Source of the DNA: Chaunax sp. Z400
Taxonomy: Eukaryota; Chordata; Actinopteri; Lophiiformes; Chaunacidae
Assembly: GCA_037577475.1 (NCBI GenBank)
Contig: CM075194.1
Location: 24,466,492-24,530,491 of the forward strand
DNA length: 64,000 bases
Direction of reading: 5' to 3'
Made by a program: the position numbers and the translations under genes. The notes below the pieces were generated by a model. The model saw only the letters and a program-made list of their open reading frames with translations, had not been told where the DNA came from and searched no databases. Below, piece by piece: positions 46,592 through 57,919 of the stretch; within the stretch, counting starts at the first letter, position 1, and each line of letters starts with the position of its first letter.

Positions 46592-47381
46592 GTAAATAAA
46601 CTCCATTGTTTTATTATAACAAAACAGATTAATTTGAGTGTCAAATAATCCAGACTGTTTGAATATAAAACGCTGCCAGGGTTTCCTCTACCATTGTACA
46701 GGCCTGGCGGGCTGCCAGACCAACGAGACCCCTGTCAGGCAAAAACAGGTCAAAAGTATTTTTTTTTATATGCCACCTATCGCCATTCTCGTTCATTTGA
46801 CAATAATCGTTTGCATTTGATCGTTTTGCTTCTGCGCTGCGCTGTGTTTGGGTGGGTGGAATGAAATCTCGTGCTGCGTGACTCTTTGTTCAACACGGTA
46901 GTTTTCTGATAACGCCAACCAACCCGACAGAAGATGGCAAACGCGGCCGCCATCTTACGTAGGAAACATGCGCTCGCCTGAACAAAAGCTTTGACAAAGC
47001 CTGTATTCGAAGCTAAATTAGGCATTTATTTGAAGAATAAGTCGATCTACATTTGAAAATCGGTGTCAATTCGTAAAAATCGTTTCTTTATGCATATATT
47101 CATGAGACTGTTTACTAACAAATATGCGATAAGGCACTAATATCGTGTTTAAAATAATGATACATAACTTGTATTTATTTGATGCGCACTTAGTACTAAT
47201 AAAAGCACTATCACTTGCTAATAAACAAATTTCAACATTATCATGCAGTCCAGTTGATCATATTAGTATGAAGTATGTGCTGATTTACAAGTGTACATTA
47301 TGGCTTCGTTCTGTTGATAAGAAGTACATGTAACATTTTCGTAAAAGAAATAAATAACATTTGATGATATGGTCATTATAC
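46592..47381. other. Intron 1 start (unit 3)
   Basis: Equivalent of 12801-13588; the AAGATGGC inverted pair is at 46931-46956. Confidence 0.4.
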
Positions 47382-47604
47382 CTCTATATATTTAATAATT
47401 TTATCACCCATTTGTAAATGATCTGGCAGATCAAAAACAGATGGTTCTGCATGATCCCAAACGTGGATCGTCTGCCCAGTGCCGTCAAAGTCGGCTTCAG
47501 TAAAATGATCGCTACAGATGCGATCGTGCCCCTTGGGGGACCAGCCTTCATCTCTTCTCATCAGAAATGCCCATCGGGCATGCCTGTTGGGATCACTTGG
47601 GAAT
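47382..47604 (-). CDS. THAP-domain exon, antisense (unit 3)
   Basis: Protein reading identical to unit 1 although other unit 3 sequence has diverged. The C-x2-H pair and AEPSVFDLP are kept, as are both splice edges. The first THAP exon is not visible. Confidence 0.62.
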
Positions 47605-48964
47605 CTTAAAGATTGGGTTAGAATTATCAGACTGTGTAGAGCCGTATTGACTTTCTGGTGAATTGTTGCTGTTCTGTGGGGAGAATACAAGACACAGAGT
47701 CATACTAGGGCTAACTGTGTGTCTTATCTTGTAAATTACTGTCTTGATGCACATTGGAATACATTTATGAAGCAGACTGTTATTTCTCAAAATAACCTAT
47801 GAAACGATATTCCTTCCCAACTACCGACAACCTTTCTGCAGGTTGCATGAACTCACTCTATGTCTGATCTTGTAGTGTAACACTAAAAGAAGACCGATTT
47901 TCTGACTGAGAAACTGTTTAAAAATCAAGTGACATATGTGCACAAGACAGCACAGTGTTTCCCACAGGTTGAGAATTTACTTGTGGTGTGACGGACGGGT
48001 TCACTAATAAACTAGTCATAAAAAAGTTTATCACTTGCTCCATTTATTGCTAACGAATAATCACTCTAAATATCTTATTTATTCAATGAACATGTCAAAA
48101 TAAATAATTTACATGATAACAACAACACAACACTAACTCACATTGTGTCCCTTAAATACCCTGCTTTGTGTCATTTAGTGCTTTTGTCATGTGCCTAGTT
48201 GCACAGTTGGCATTCCCTGTTTGAACATTTGACTTGTCTTGGTTTGTAAAAAAACATTTCTAACCTGTCTGTATGGGTCTGCTTCAGGGGCAGGTCCAGT
48301 TATTGAGATTCTGAGGCCTGCAGCCAGGTGCTCTCCTTTAAGCTTGTTCCTTAGATCAGTTAAACTAACATAACCATTTGAAAGACAGCACAGCAGAAAA
48401 TGTGCACATTGTGCTCTTTCATGGTTGAAAATCACTTACTCCGTTCATTGTTGAGAAGTCTCACTCACAATTCACAACAGTTTAAAGAATCTTTTATTTA
48501 ACAAATACAGAGAGTAGAAAAATGTCAAACAATGTGCTTTGGTTAATACATGCCTGAGTCCTGTTTTAAATAACTATAATAATAATTTCAATATAATATA
48601 AAATATAATAATTATTTACATTACAGTAAGTATTATCAAACTTATTTGACAGAATTACAGGAGGTATTGGTCAGGAGGAGCTATTCATCAATCCGATGTA
48701 CTAAGAATTAAATGCTTAAAACAAATTGTTGCTCACAGCCCTAATTAAACAAACCATGCTTTGTGAGATAAAGTGGGGGTAAACTGGGGTATATTCGTAT
48801 TCCAACCCTATTTGCATCCTACCCGTGCTGCTCCCTGGCTCTCCTCATCTTCTTGGTGCTTTCTTTTTGGCTGAAAATAATATGCAATGGCCTTCATGGC
48901 TGATGAGGGAGGACAAAAAGCATCAGTTCTCTTGTTTATGTGCAGCTTCCCGATCGTTTAGCTA
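47605..48964. other. Intronic stretch (unit 3)
   Basis: Holds the unassigned minus frame at 48187-48435. About 590 bp that lie before the L1 tail in units 1 and 2 are missing here (junction near 48774). Confidence 0.4.
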
Positions 48965-50390
48965 GCTAGCGAATTAATGTATTACCTTGCTTTCAATGCC
49001 AGATATCCCCTAAACTGGGGTTATAATGAGACAAGAGATAAAGAAGGTTGGGATTGGTTAGAGGAACATCTGATGAAGGGAAAAAATTTAATTATTTCAT
49101 TATCTTCAATGTGGTATCACCCTATCCCACCCACAAAGTTGGATAATTGTATCATTAAGTTTTCTTGCAATGTTGCAAAAAAAGTTAAGAGAATACTAGG
49201 TATCACAAAAACAGCTTTACCGTCTTGTCCGATATTGTGTAATACAGCTTTCAAAGCTGCAGGGAATCCACTGTTTAACTATGTATGGCAACAACATAAT
49301 ATCACACAAGTATCACAGATAGTGGGAAATGGGGAATTTATTTCTTTTGGGGAGATTAGATGGAGGCACAATTTGGATTCAAATTCATTCTTACAATATG
49401 CCCAATTAAAATCTATTTTCTCAAAATTTCCCAAAGAATTTTTTTAATTATGATCATGAAAAGATAAACATTTCAGATCTTTAGCATTAAGAAGAGGCAC
49501 TGTCTCAGGTCTATATAAGATGATGATTCACTCTTTCCAAAATCCCCATTTCCAGACTCAGACCAAGTGGGAGCAAAGACTTGAGGATATCAATAACTTC
49601 CACAGAATGGGAGCAAATATGGAGAGATTCTGCAACAATTTCCAAATCAGTCCGACATAGAGTTATACACTTAAAGATTCTTCATCCAACTTATATCACC
49701 CCCTCTAAAATTAAAAAGATAGACTCAAGTCTTGCTGACCTATGTTGGCATGGTTGTGGTCAAGTAGGGATGTTGATTCACATGTCATGGCACTGCCCTG
49801 CAGTAAACTGTTTTTGGACTGAAGTGTTTCACTGCATTTCAAGATTACTGGAAACGTATCTCTCTGCTTGTCCAGTGGTCAGCCTATTGGGGAAGAAGGT
49901 TGCACAGATAAGGTCAAAAGAAGACAGGAAAATATTAAACTTGGCTTTTATGGCTGATTCTGTTAAACTGGAAGATTCGTAAACCAAAATGTTTTTCTAT
50001 AGAATCATGGTTAGAGGAATTTCTTGACCACCTCAGCATGGAACGTGTGGCCTATTTGATAAGTGAAAATAAATACAATTTTGAAAGAAATTTGGAACAG
50101 ATTTGGAAACAAATTTATGTTCAACAAATATCAATCAACAAATAAGAGACTAAATAGGACGACTCTGTCTTCCCTTATACATGCAGACCACGGGACACAT
50201 GGATGTTGAAATGAATGTTTGAGGAGCTATACTGCATTCCCCCATCCATCCACCCCACAATATCTTTGGTTTTTGTTTAATAGAATTTATTTTTAGTTTA
50301 TATGGAATTCTATATTTATGGATGTTTTTATTTCCTTTGTATTCTAAGTCTAATTTATGTATGAATTTATGAAGTTTAAAAAAAAGTGCT
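48965..50390 (+). pseudogene. L1-type ORF2 tail, longer copy (unit 3)
   Basis: Two frames. 48977-49447 matches the linker region after the polymerase in fish L1 ORF2 (NPLFNYVWQQHNITQVSQIV, then SFGEIRWRHNLDSNSFLQYA). 49581-49982 carries the terminal C--C/VGT--H--W-CP block. A frameshift lies between them. Units 1 and 2 have lost the first frame by deletion of about 600 bp, so this copy is closest to the original insertion. Confidence 0.78.
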
Positions 50391-51231
50391 TAGCTGTCTA
50401 GCCAATTAATTCAATACACCACTCTAGCTAGCCAGTCCAACTAGCTACACACTTGAGTTAAAACACGATGTGTATAGAACGTAAAGTTAACACACAGGCA
50501 ATCCTTTAACACGTCTAATACAAACCAAGCTGCAAGACATGATGATTTTTATTATCGAGTTAAGAAAAAAAGTTACTTACCTCAAAAACTCAGATGCGGC
50601 CAGTCTCTGTCTGAATTTGACATAACGTTGCAGAATAAAACGGCCTGTCACACATGTCTGGCAAGCACATTACCTTGAGAAAGCTCCATCCATTGGTCCA
50701 CAGGTCTGTGTGCATCTCCCCAGCGCCGAGGACTAGTGTGCATTATGAAAAGACAAGTGCACTTAGGTTATTGCTTGAAGAAAAAAAAACGAAATTCAGA
50801 TTTTATCTACCTGGGTGGTTCTTAATTTACCCACAGGTCTCGAGCTTTGTCCATACAAATACCCTGGCGATGCATGGAAAGATGAACCAACATCATGGCC
50901 AAGTGTAGAGCATGGTGATATTTACTGCTACTTTACCCTATGAGACCTACATTTCCATTTTTACCTTCCATTGTGCTTTGCCTCATTATGTTGTCATTTT
51001 TTACAGTATCATCAAATGCTACACAGATTCAGATTCTGCACAACCTCAGCTAACTGTGTGTCACTCAATAAACACTTCTTTACACTATAATAGGGTATAT
51101 TAGACCATAAAACAAAAAGAAACAAAAGAAAACGGACCTTGCATTCTCACTTGTTTTATTTAAAAAAAAACACTGCATATCATAATAACAGAAGAAACTC
51201 TTGACACATAAAGTTGCACAAATTAGTTTAG
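50391..51231. other. Intronic stretch (unit 3)
   Basis: Contains the YPGDAWKDEP patch near 50850-50940, with a small insertion upstream (GAAGAAAAAAAAACG) absent from the other units. No gene recognised. Confidence 0.35.
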
Positions 51232-51628
51232 GCTGTGCTGCACGTGTCTGCGGAGTTCAGACCATCAGCATCATCAGCATCCCAACTGCCGGGTCATGTA
51301 AGTTTTTTCGGAAGTTGTGACATCATCAGTTGTTTCTCTAGGTCGTCTAGGACATTAATTAGACCCGGTAATTTATCTCCTTGACCAGGTGTTTTCAATC
51401 ATGCAGAAAAAATCTCACCAACACCATCATTTACTCTGAAATGCACCAATGGCTTTTATTTCTATGTTATGACTAAATGAAGGTTATTCATGATTTAACA
51501 TGTTTTGGTTGTGGGTACTTAAAAAAGTCTATTCAGTGAATCACATTTTTGTTTGTTTCAGTAGATTAGGGCTAGTGAATAGAAATTACAGGGTTTTTAA
51601 AATTATGCATTTCCATTGTTGCTTAGTA
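51232..51628 (-). mobile_element. Tc1-B, opposite half (unit 3)
   Basis: Matches the left 350-400 bp of Tc1-A in inverse orientation and ends in a degenerate terminal repeat (TTCCATTGTTGCTTAGTA) before TA. This is the end of Tc1-B that units 1 and 2 lack; the transposase half kept there is deleted here. Confidence 0.7.
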
Positions 51629-52475
51629 TATATAAAGATAAAAAATAATGCTACTTTCCCTCAAACACACATGCATTTACTTCCCCAATGGTCTAGCACC
51701 CCTCCCTCAGCAATGCAAATGTGCCCCGCTGTCTCTTCTCCTCTCCACCCCCCCTACAAACAACAACCCCCACACCTTTCTTCATTCTCTCACCCAAAGG
51801 CAGACTTCGGATTGAAATTACTGAATAGTAGTTTTAGATTTTATGCATATACTATTTACTTCACCAAACACTATATTACTGTAATATTCTGTTTACATGT
51901 TATGCATTTACTTTATCAGGCTATACTTAAAAACATTGCATACAGGGAAAACACAAATAGCCAACACAATCCATCTCAATTTGGACCATTTCATAAAGGC
52001 ATTACTTACTTGTCCTCATACGGATCAATAACATCACCAAAATTGCGCTCGTCCTCTGAATAGCATGACTGAGGCGCAGACTCATCATCATTTTCTTCAA
52101 TATCTTCACCTTGTAATATCAGCTCCAACGCCTCAGCTGTAGTAAAAGCCTTCCTTTCCATCTCTGTCTGTCTCTTTGTAGCCCTATAATAAACTTCTCA
52201 TGCAGCTTCTCCAAGCTTTTGGAGCTGGAGAGCTGTTACAGACGCTCACCAGCATCCAAGCAAACACAGCCAAAGCTCAGTATCAGACACTCTGATTAGC
52301 TGTAATGGCACCCATTGGAGCCAATAGGAGTGCTCAATATAGAGACATAACCCTTGACATCACCAGCCAATATGGAGCAGGAGAAATTATCCATAAATCA
52401 AATTCATGAAGAACAATGTGCCGGGATAACGTGAGATGGTCCAAATCTTTAACAACTTTACGCATGTGTTTATTG
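51629..52475. other. Unit 3-specific block between Tc1-B and shared intron
   Basis: About 850 bp not seen elsewhere in the window. It contains the short minus-strand exon-like frame described next. Homology with units 1 and 2 resumes at GTCGGGAGTCAGTGAC. Confidence 0.5.
52006..52161 (-). CDS. Short acidic exon-like frame, possible piggyBac N-terminus
   Basis: A minus-strand ATG opens 51 codons starting MERKAFTTAEALELILQ and continuing with an Asp/Glu-rich stretch. The frame meets TAA inside a good donor, ACAA|GTAAGT, so it may be a first coding exon. An acidic N-terminus with an EAL-LIL helix recalls piggyBac-type transposase N-termini. No transposase core lies nearby, so the assignment is tentative. 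Confidence 0.3.
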   Translation of the reverse strand: MERKAFTTAEALELILQGEDIEENDDESAPQSCYSEDERNFGDVIDPYEDK

Positions 52476-53608
52476 TCGGGAGTCAGTGACTTACATGGTT
52501 TTACTTGGGCTCGTTTGAAAGGGCTGATTGTCTAGTTTAAGAAGAAAAAAACTGCTTGTCGCTGCCTCAAACCATCACAGAGCTATCACGTTCTCCACAC
52601 ACCATGGTTTTTAGGAGCGCACACGCCCTCGCCTGTCTCATAAGATTAATTGAAAGTCCTGGTAATAAAGTTTTGTTACTCACATTAGCTACTCCTCTGT
52701 TGATACTCTTTTGGTCCTAGACTGCATTTCTGTTAGTGTAGTTCCCACCAAGCTAAGGCAGGATGACACTGGAAATAAGTATGTTATACTTTATGTGTTA
52801 TCGTCGGTATTCATTCATTTATATTTGTATGTACTATATATATGAATTTTTACCAAATAAATTTAATCAATCAAAGACACAAGTTGCTTTCTTGCTACTG
52901 GTTTATTGGAGAACTTCTCTCAAATCCACCCTGAAAACTAAAGGCAGTATAACTGAAAAGATACAAATCATGTTGACATAGCATAAACAAACCATAGCAG
53001 CCCAAAAGTAAAACACATATTAACAAACATACTGTATACCTCATTGGCTGCATGCTTCAAAAGGAAACAGTCTTCAGGTTTCCTTATAATCTTTCACCTC
53101 TTATTAAAGTTCGCTGTGACAAACAAACTTTTCACCGGAGCAAAAAGGTTTAATGCTGATTGCTTACTGTGCCGGTGTGTGAGCTTTTATAAGTTTTGTA
53201 GGCCAGTTTATCCATTACTTTAGTGTATTTCTTGAATACTGATCTCCGCAAAACATCCTGTGCCTGGATTTCATTTTTAAGGGTATTTGCTCCCAATCAT
53301 GCGTGTTTTTGTTCACAGCTGCCAGCCATGGATTTCTGAGGTCTGGGGAACAGTTTCTCTGTGGAAAGAAAAAAACAACAACAGACTTTTCCTCTTGTTC
53401 AAGGTTTGCTTGAATAACAATACACAGCTTCACAACTCTTAGGCATAGCTGTGTCAGTTTTACGGCTGTTGGCAAAAAGCTCATAGGTGCATTACCGTTA
53501 GGAATGGCTGTCTGCTGGGGCCTAGTTTTCACTTACACATCTTTAGAAACTAGAGAAGTAGGTCAAAGTACCCATATAGAGATTTACTTTTGTTCTCTGT
53601 CCCTCCAG
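52476..53608. other. 3' part of zinc-finger intron 1 (unit 3)
   Basis: Equivalent of 19217-20348 with scattered substitutions and a shorter TA tract. It ends TCTCTGTCCCTCCAG. Confidence 0.5.
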
Positions 53609-54837
53609 ACCGCCCACAGCGACATATCTGTAAGAAGGAGGAGGATGGGGAGGTTCCTGTAGACCAGCAGCACTGTAACCAGGAGATGAACTCCAGTATG
53701 GACCAAGAGGACCCAGAGCCTCCACAGGTGAAAGAGGAACAGGAGGAACTCTGCACCAGTCAGGAGGGAGAGCAGCTTGTACTGAAGCAGGAGACTGATA
53801 CCTTCATGTTGACTCCTACTGATGAGGAAAATGACCACAGTGAAGATCAGACTCTGTACATGAAACCTGATGAAAGTGCAGCACAGGAAGAGTCTGTAGT
53901 CAACATGCCAGTTATAATCTCTGTGGTAGGAGCAGCAAACAGTGACCTGCTGCTGCTCCCTAACTGCTCTAATGTATCTGTAAGCCATGATAAGAGAAGT
54001 GAAACATGTGGAGAAGATGTTGAATTTGAGCCCAAATTTCAATCCCACTGTAAAAAGAACAGAAGTAAGAGGTCATATGTTTGCACAACATGTGGCAAAG
54101 ATTTCACAAGAAATGATAGCTTGAAATTACACATGAGAATCCACACAGGTGAGAAGCCTTATAGTTGTAAAACATGTGGGAAACATTGCAGATACACCAG
54201 TGATTTGACAAAGCACATGAGAATCCACACAGGTGAGAAGCCTTATAGTTGTAAAACATGCAGGAAACATTGCAGATACACCAGTGATTTGACAGTCCAC
54301 ATGAGAATCCACACAGGTGAGAAGCCTTATAGTTGTAAAACATGTGGGAAACATTTTAGACTAGCTGGTCAATTGACCATCCACATGAGAATCCACACAG
54401 GTGAGAAGCCTTATAGTTGTAAAACATGCGGGAAACATTTTAGACTAGCTGGTCAATTGACCATCCACATGAGAATCCACACAGGTGAGAAGCCTTATAG
54501 TTGTAAAACATGTGGGAAACATTTCAGAGAGCAAAGTACATTGACAACTCACATGAGAACCCACACGGATGAGAAACCTTATAGTTGTAAAACATGTGGG
54601 AAACATTTCAGACAGAATAGTAAATTGACAGAGCATATGAGAACCCACACAGGTGAGAAACCTTATAGTTGTAAAACATGTGGGAAACATTTCAGACGGG
54701 CTGATGTTTTGAAAGACCACATGAGAATCCACACAGGTGAGAAGCCTTATAGTTGTAAAACATGTGGGAAACATTTCAGACAGGCTTGTACATTGACAGC
54801 CCACATGAGAATCCACACAAATGTGGAGGGAGAATAG
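53609..54837 (+). CDS. C2H2 zinc-finger gene, exon 2 (unit 3), nine fingers, intact end
   Basis: Best candidate for a working gene in the window; spliced to exon 1 at 46456 it gives 454 residues. The acidic linker is as in units 1 and 2, with one extra Lys (HICKKEEDGE). Nine C2H2 fingers follow, all with four metal ligands. Helix cores in order: RNDSL, YTSDL, YTSDL, LAGQL, LAGQL, EQSTL, QNSKL, RADVL, QACTL. Only a minority are shared with units 1 and 2, so DNA specificity should differ. Two fingers have Cys for the core Phe (KHCRYTSDL). The protein ends HTNVEGE and TAG. Expected to be a nuclear transcription factor; no KRAB, BTB or SCAN domain is present. Confidence 0.85.
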
Positions 54838-55574
54838 ATCTTAGTCCAAAACTTGAAATCAATATAAATCAGTGATTGAGTCAACCAAGCCCTGTATAAT
54901 GTAATGTTTTTAAAAATTCTAGTCCAACTCTCATTTTTGTACAATTTAAAATGATATTCACCCAGAACTGAATTTAATATACAACTTTTCCATGTATCCA
55001 CACTGTCATCTAGTGTCCCTGAATAAAAGGGCTCTAATATGTGATATGAATTCATCCAAAATCTGTACTGAATATGTTAAACAAATCATATCTGTTTTCA
55101 TGATCTGTTCACATGCTCATGATGTTGAAGTCATTTCTCTTGTTTGGTAGCTTAGAATCATCTTGCCGATCTAGTTAATCATGTATGGTGGAGTCTAATA
55201 TTAGGAATATATGTTTTATTTCTACCATTTTATGCTTATATTGGAAGCCATAATTACTGTTGACTGCGGTGACGAGTAGTATGTGAATGTTGCAAGCGGT
55301 GTCAAATTAAACAACTGTAGAAATGACAACATAATCTGGCCAACTAAAATAGAAGTAATTCTACCGCAAGTTGGGCGAGGACGGCACGCCCAAATAGCGG
55401 CCGGACATAAAAACCAACTGCGCCCTTTTTGTGGGGTTCAGTTGTTCTAAAGTTCTCTAGTTGTGTTAAGAGTTTTTCCATTTTTCAAGCCTCTTTTGAT
55501 TTTTCAGTTGCTTAGTTTGAAGTCTTTTATGAAATTTTGAATTTTACTCCATGAATGGCTGTTTGTCTTTCTAT
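54838..55574 (+). other. 3' UTR and unit 3-specific 535-bp segment
   Basis: Between 54870 and 55404 lies sequence with no counterpart in units 1 and 2. It includes the likely polyadenylation signal of the zinc-finger gene. No other gene seen. Confidence 0.5.
55022..55027 (+). terminator. Polyadenylation signal AATAAA of the unit 3 zinc-finger gene
   Basis: AATAAA lies 185 bp after the stop, a usual distance. The segment containing it is absent from units 1 and 2. Confidence 0.5.
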
Positions 55575-55670
55575 GTGGTCCTGTGATGAACTGGCAACTT
55601 GTCCGGGACGTACCCCGCCTCTCGCCCAAAGTCAGCTGGGATAGGCTCCAGCCCCCTGCAACCCTAATTA
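55575..55670 (+). mobile_element. Fish retroelement 3' tail, truncated (unit 3)
   Basis: Same element as at 21790 but it stops after GCAACCC; the AATG tail is lost. Confidence 0.65.
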
Positions 55671-56310
55671 ATTTTAACCCTTAATTTTGTACATTTTTTT
55701 CTTTTTCCACGTCATTTAAAGTTTTATCAAGTTCCAGAGCCTTGACGAATATCATTTCCTTTCTTGTAATTAGCATTTTTAACGAATTTAGTCAAAGAGT
55801 GCACTATCCTGATTCAGTTCTGAAGACCAACATCCAAGTTAGAATGTAGTAACAGGATCTCCTGCTGATAACATTATCTGAGGACAACGCTGCAAAAGTA
55901 GGCAAAGAACCACCTGATGTGGCTATGATAAGAGCTGATGTCAGATAGTCCTCTGAATTTAATCCATTTAGAATAATTAGATAATTACCCCATCTTTCGT
56001 TTAGCTTACCTCATTCACGTACTACTTTCACCATTGCTAAACTGATATTCGTCATTTCAAAATTAATGTCATTTGACCATATTAGTATGACTGTGTTTTA
56101 TTCACCAACATATCACTTAATTTTTGTTGATTTTAATCAATAATAAATTCCATTTATTGCCATGTCATTGCCCGATAGACTTCTTTCTGCAGAGGTAGAG
56201 ATCAAGGTGTTGAGAATTTGCTACTTATTACCAGATAATTGGGTTGATCAAAGGGTTTATTTCATTTGAATTATTTCCTTCATTTGAAGGTGATGCCCCA
56301 AATTCAGCGA
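55671..56310. other. No gene recognised (unit 3)
   Basis: Spacer homologous to 39010-39350 and upstream; it ends at the breakpoint AATTCAGCGA|TTTTC where the Gmr1-type element starts. Confidence 0.5.
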
Positions 56311-57107
56311 TTTTCATATTCAACCATGTTGCGAGACAAAAAGTCAGCCACCGTGTTCTGCTTTCCTGGCCGGTAGTGGATGGAGAACCGGTATGGTTGA
56401 AGGGACAGGAACCAACGAGTGATCCGACTGTTGGTATCTTTCATCTGCTCCAGCCATTGCAGTGCCTTACGGTCCGTCTCCAGGCTGAACTCCCTCCCAA
56501 GCAGATAAAATTTAAAGGTGTCAATGGCCCATTTAATGGCCAAACACTCCAGCTCCACTGCTGAGTATCTGGTCTCCCTGGGAAACAGTTTTCTACTGAT
56601 GTGTGCCACTGGTTTTCTTTCATCGCCGTCTCCTTGCAGGAGGACCCCACCTAACCCCCGGTGAGAAGCATCTGTCTGGACGGTGAAGGGTAAGTTGAAG
56701 TTTGGGCTCTGCAGAACTGGCTCCAGACATAGGGCTTCTTTGAGGTCCTGGAAAGCCCTTTCCTGGTCATCACCCCACTCAATCTTAGTCTTTGTGGTGC
56801 TGGTGAGATCGGATAAGGATGCCGCCCTTGCAGAGAAGTCCCGGATGAAGCGCCGGTACCAGCCCACCAGACCCAGAAAAGACTTCATCTCTTTTCTGGT
56901 AGTTGGCCTCTTCCTGGCTCGGATTGCCTCCACCTTGTCCTGCACAGACTTAATGACACCTCCTCCGAGGATGTAACCCAGATACTGGGTTTCCTGCTTC
57001 GCCACAGAACACTTTCGCGGATTGATGGTCAAGCCTGCTTCCTTGATTTTCCCCAGCACGATCGCCAGGTGACTCAGATGTTCCTGCCAAGAGGTACTGT
57101 AGATCAC
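56304..57107 (-). pseudogene. Gmr1-type reverse transcriptase C-terminus and RNase H
   Basis: A 267-codon frame. After a connection region typical of Ty3/gypsy polymerases (CSVAKQETQYLGYILGGGV, then FLGLVGWYRRFI), an RNase H domain carries its acidic residues in QTDASHRGLGG, SAVELECLAI and LETDRKAL. It ends near VADFLSR. The last codons and the stop come from the host flank, marking truncation at the element's 3' side. The YLDD polymerase motif lies just upstream at 57111-57122. Confidence 0.88.
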
Positions 57108-57110
57108 AAT

Positions 57111-57790
57111 ATCATCAAGATAAGCAACTGCATGTTTCCATACCTGCTAGCACTTGGTTCATTAGTCTCTGAAAGGTTGCAGGAGCCCTGTAGAGACCAA
57201 AAGGCATCTTGGTGAACTGCCAAAGTCCCTGAGACGTCCTGAAAGCATTTAGGGGCTTTGCCGCATCGGATAAGGGCACCTGCCAGTAGCTTTTGCAAAG
57301 GTCCAGAGTGGTAGTAAACCTTGCTTGGCCTACCCGCTCAATGAGGTCATCCAGTCTTGGCAGAGGATAAGCATCAAACTCAGATTGTGCATTTATCTTT
57401 CTGAAATCAGATGCTTCCATCTTTTTTGATTACCAGGACAATGGGATTGCTCCACTCTCCACTTGAGGGTTCAATCACACCTAGCTCCAGCATGACTGCA
57501 ATTTCCTCCTCCAATATAGGCACCAACTTCTGTGCAATGCGGTACATTCTCTGCCTGATGGGGGTGCTGTCTTTTAGGCGGATGTCATGTTCCACTAAAC
57601 ATGTTGAGCCTTGTTTCTTCTGGAACAGATTTGGCGGAACAATGGCTTGCAGCTCTTGCTGCTGGGTGAGAGAGAGATGGGAGAGATCAAGGGTTACAGA
57701 GTTTTGACTAGAAGGAGTGAACTCACCCACAACATCGTCCTCCTCCTTCACCGTCCGAACAAACATCTGCTGTTGGGGTGGAGTTTCCAC
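57111..57790 (-). pseudogene. Gmr1-type reverse transcriptase N-terminal half, frameshifted
   Basis: Two overlapping frames. 57407-57790 contains the lead-in PIRQRMYRIAQKLVPILEEE and NPIVLVIKKDGS. 57115-57420 contains DFRKINAQSEFDAYPLPRLD, TTTLDLCKSYWQVPL and MPFGLYRAPATFQRLMN (motifs 1-4). A small deletion at about 57410 and a frameshift near 57135 disconnect the parts, so no active polymerase can be read. Confidence 0.85.
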
Positions 57791-57919
57791 TCCTTCAGAA
57801 GATTGATGTGGAATGTCTGCTTCGGATTCCTCCTGTTGGGCATCTCAATCTCATATGTTGTTGGACTCAACTTTCTCAACACATTATATGGACCCTGCCA
57901 TTTTGCCAGCAACTTGTTC

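Noticed and set aside
51500..52063. 187-codon plus-strand frame in unit 3
   Set aside because: Its first part lies in the Tc1-B terminal region and the rest is low-complexity with no domain. It is antisense to a better candidate exon and absent from other units.
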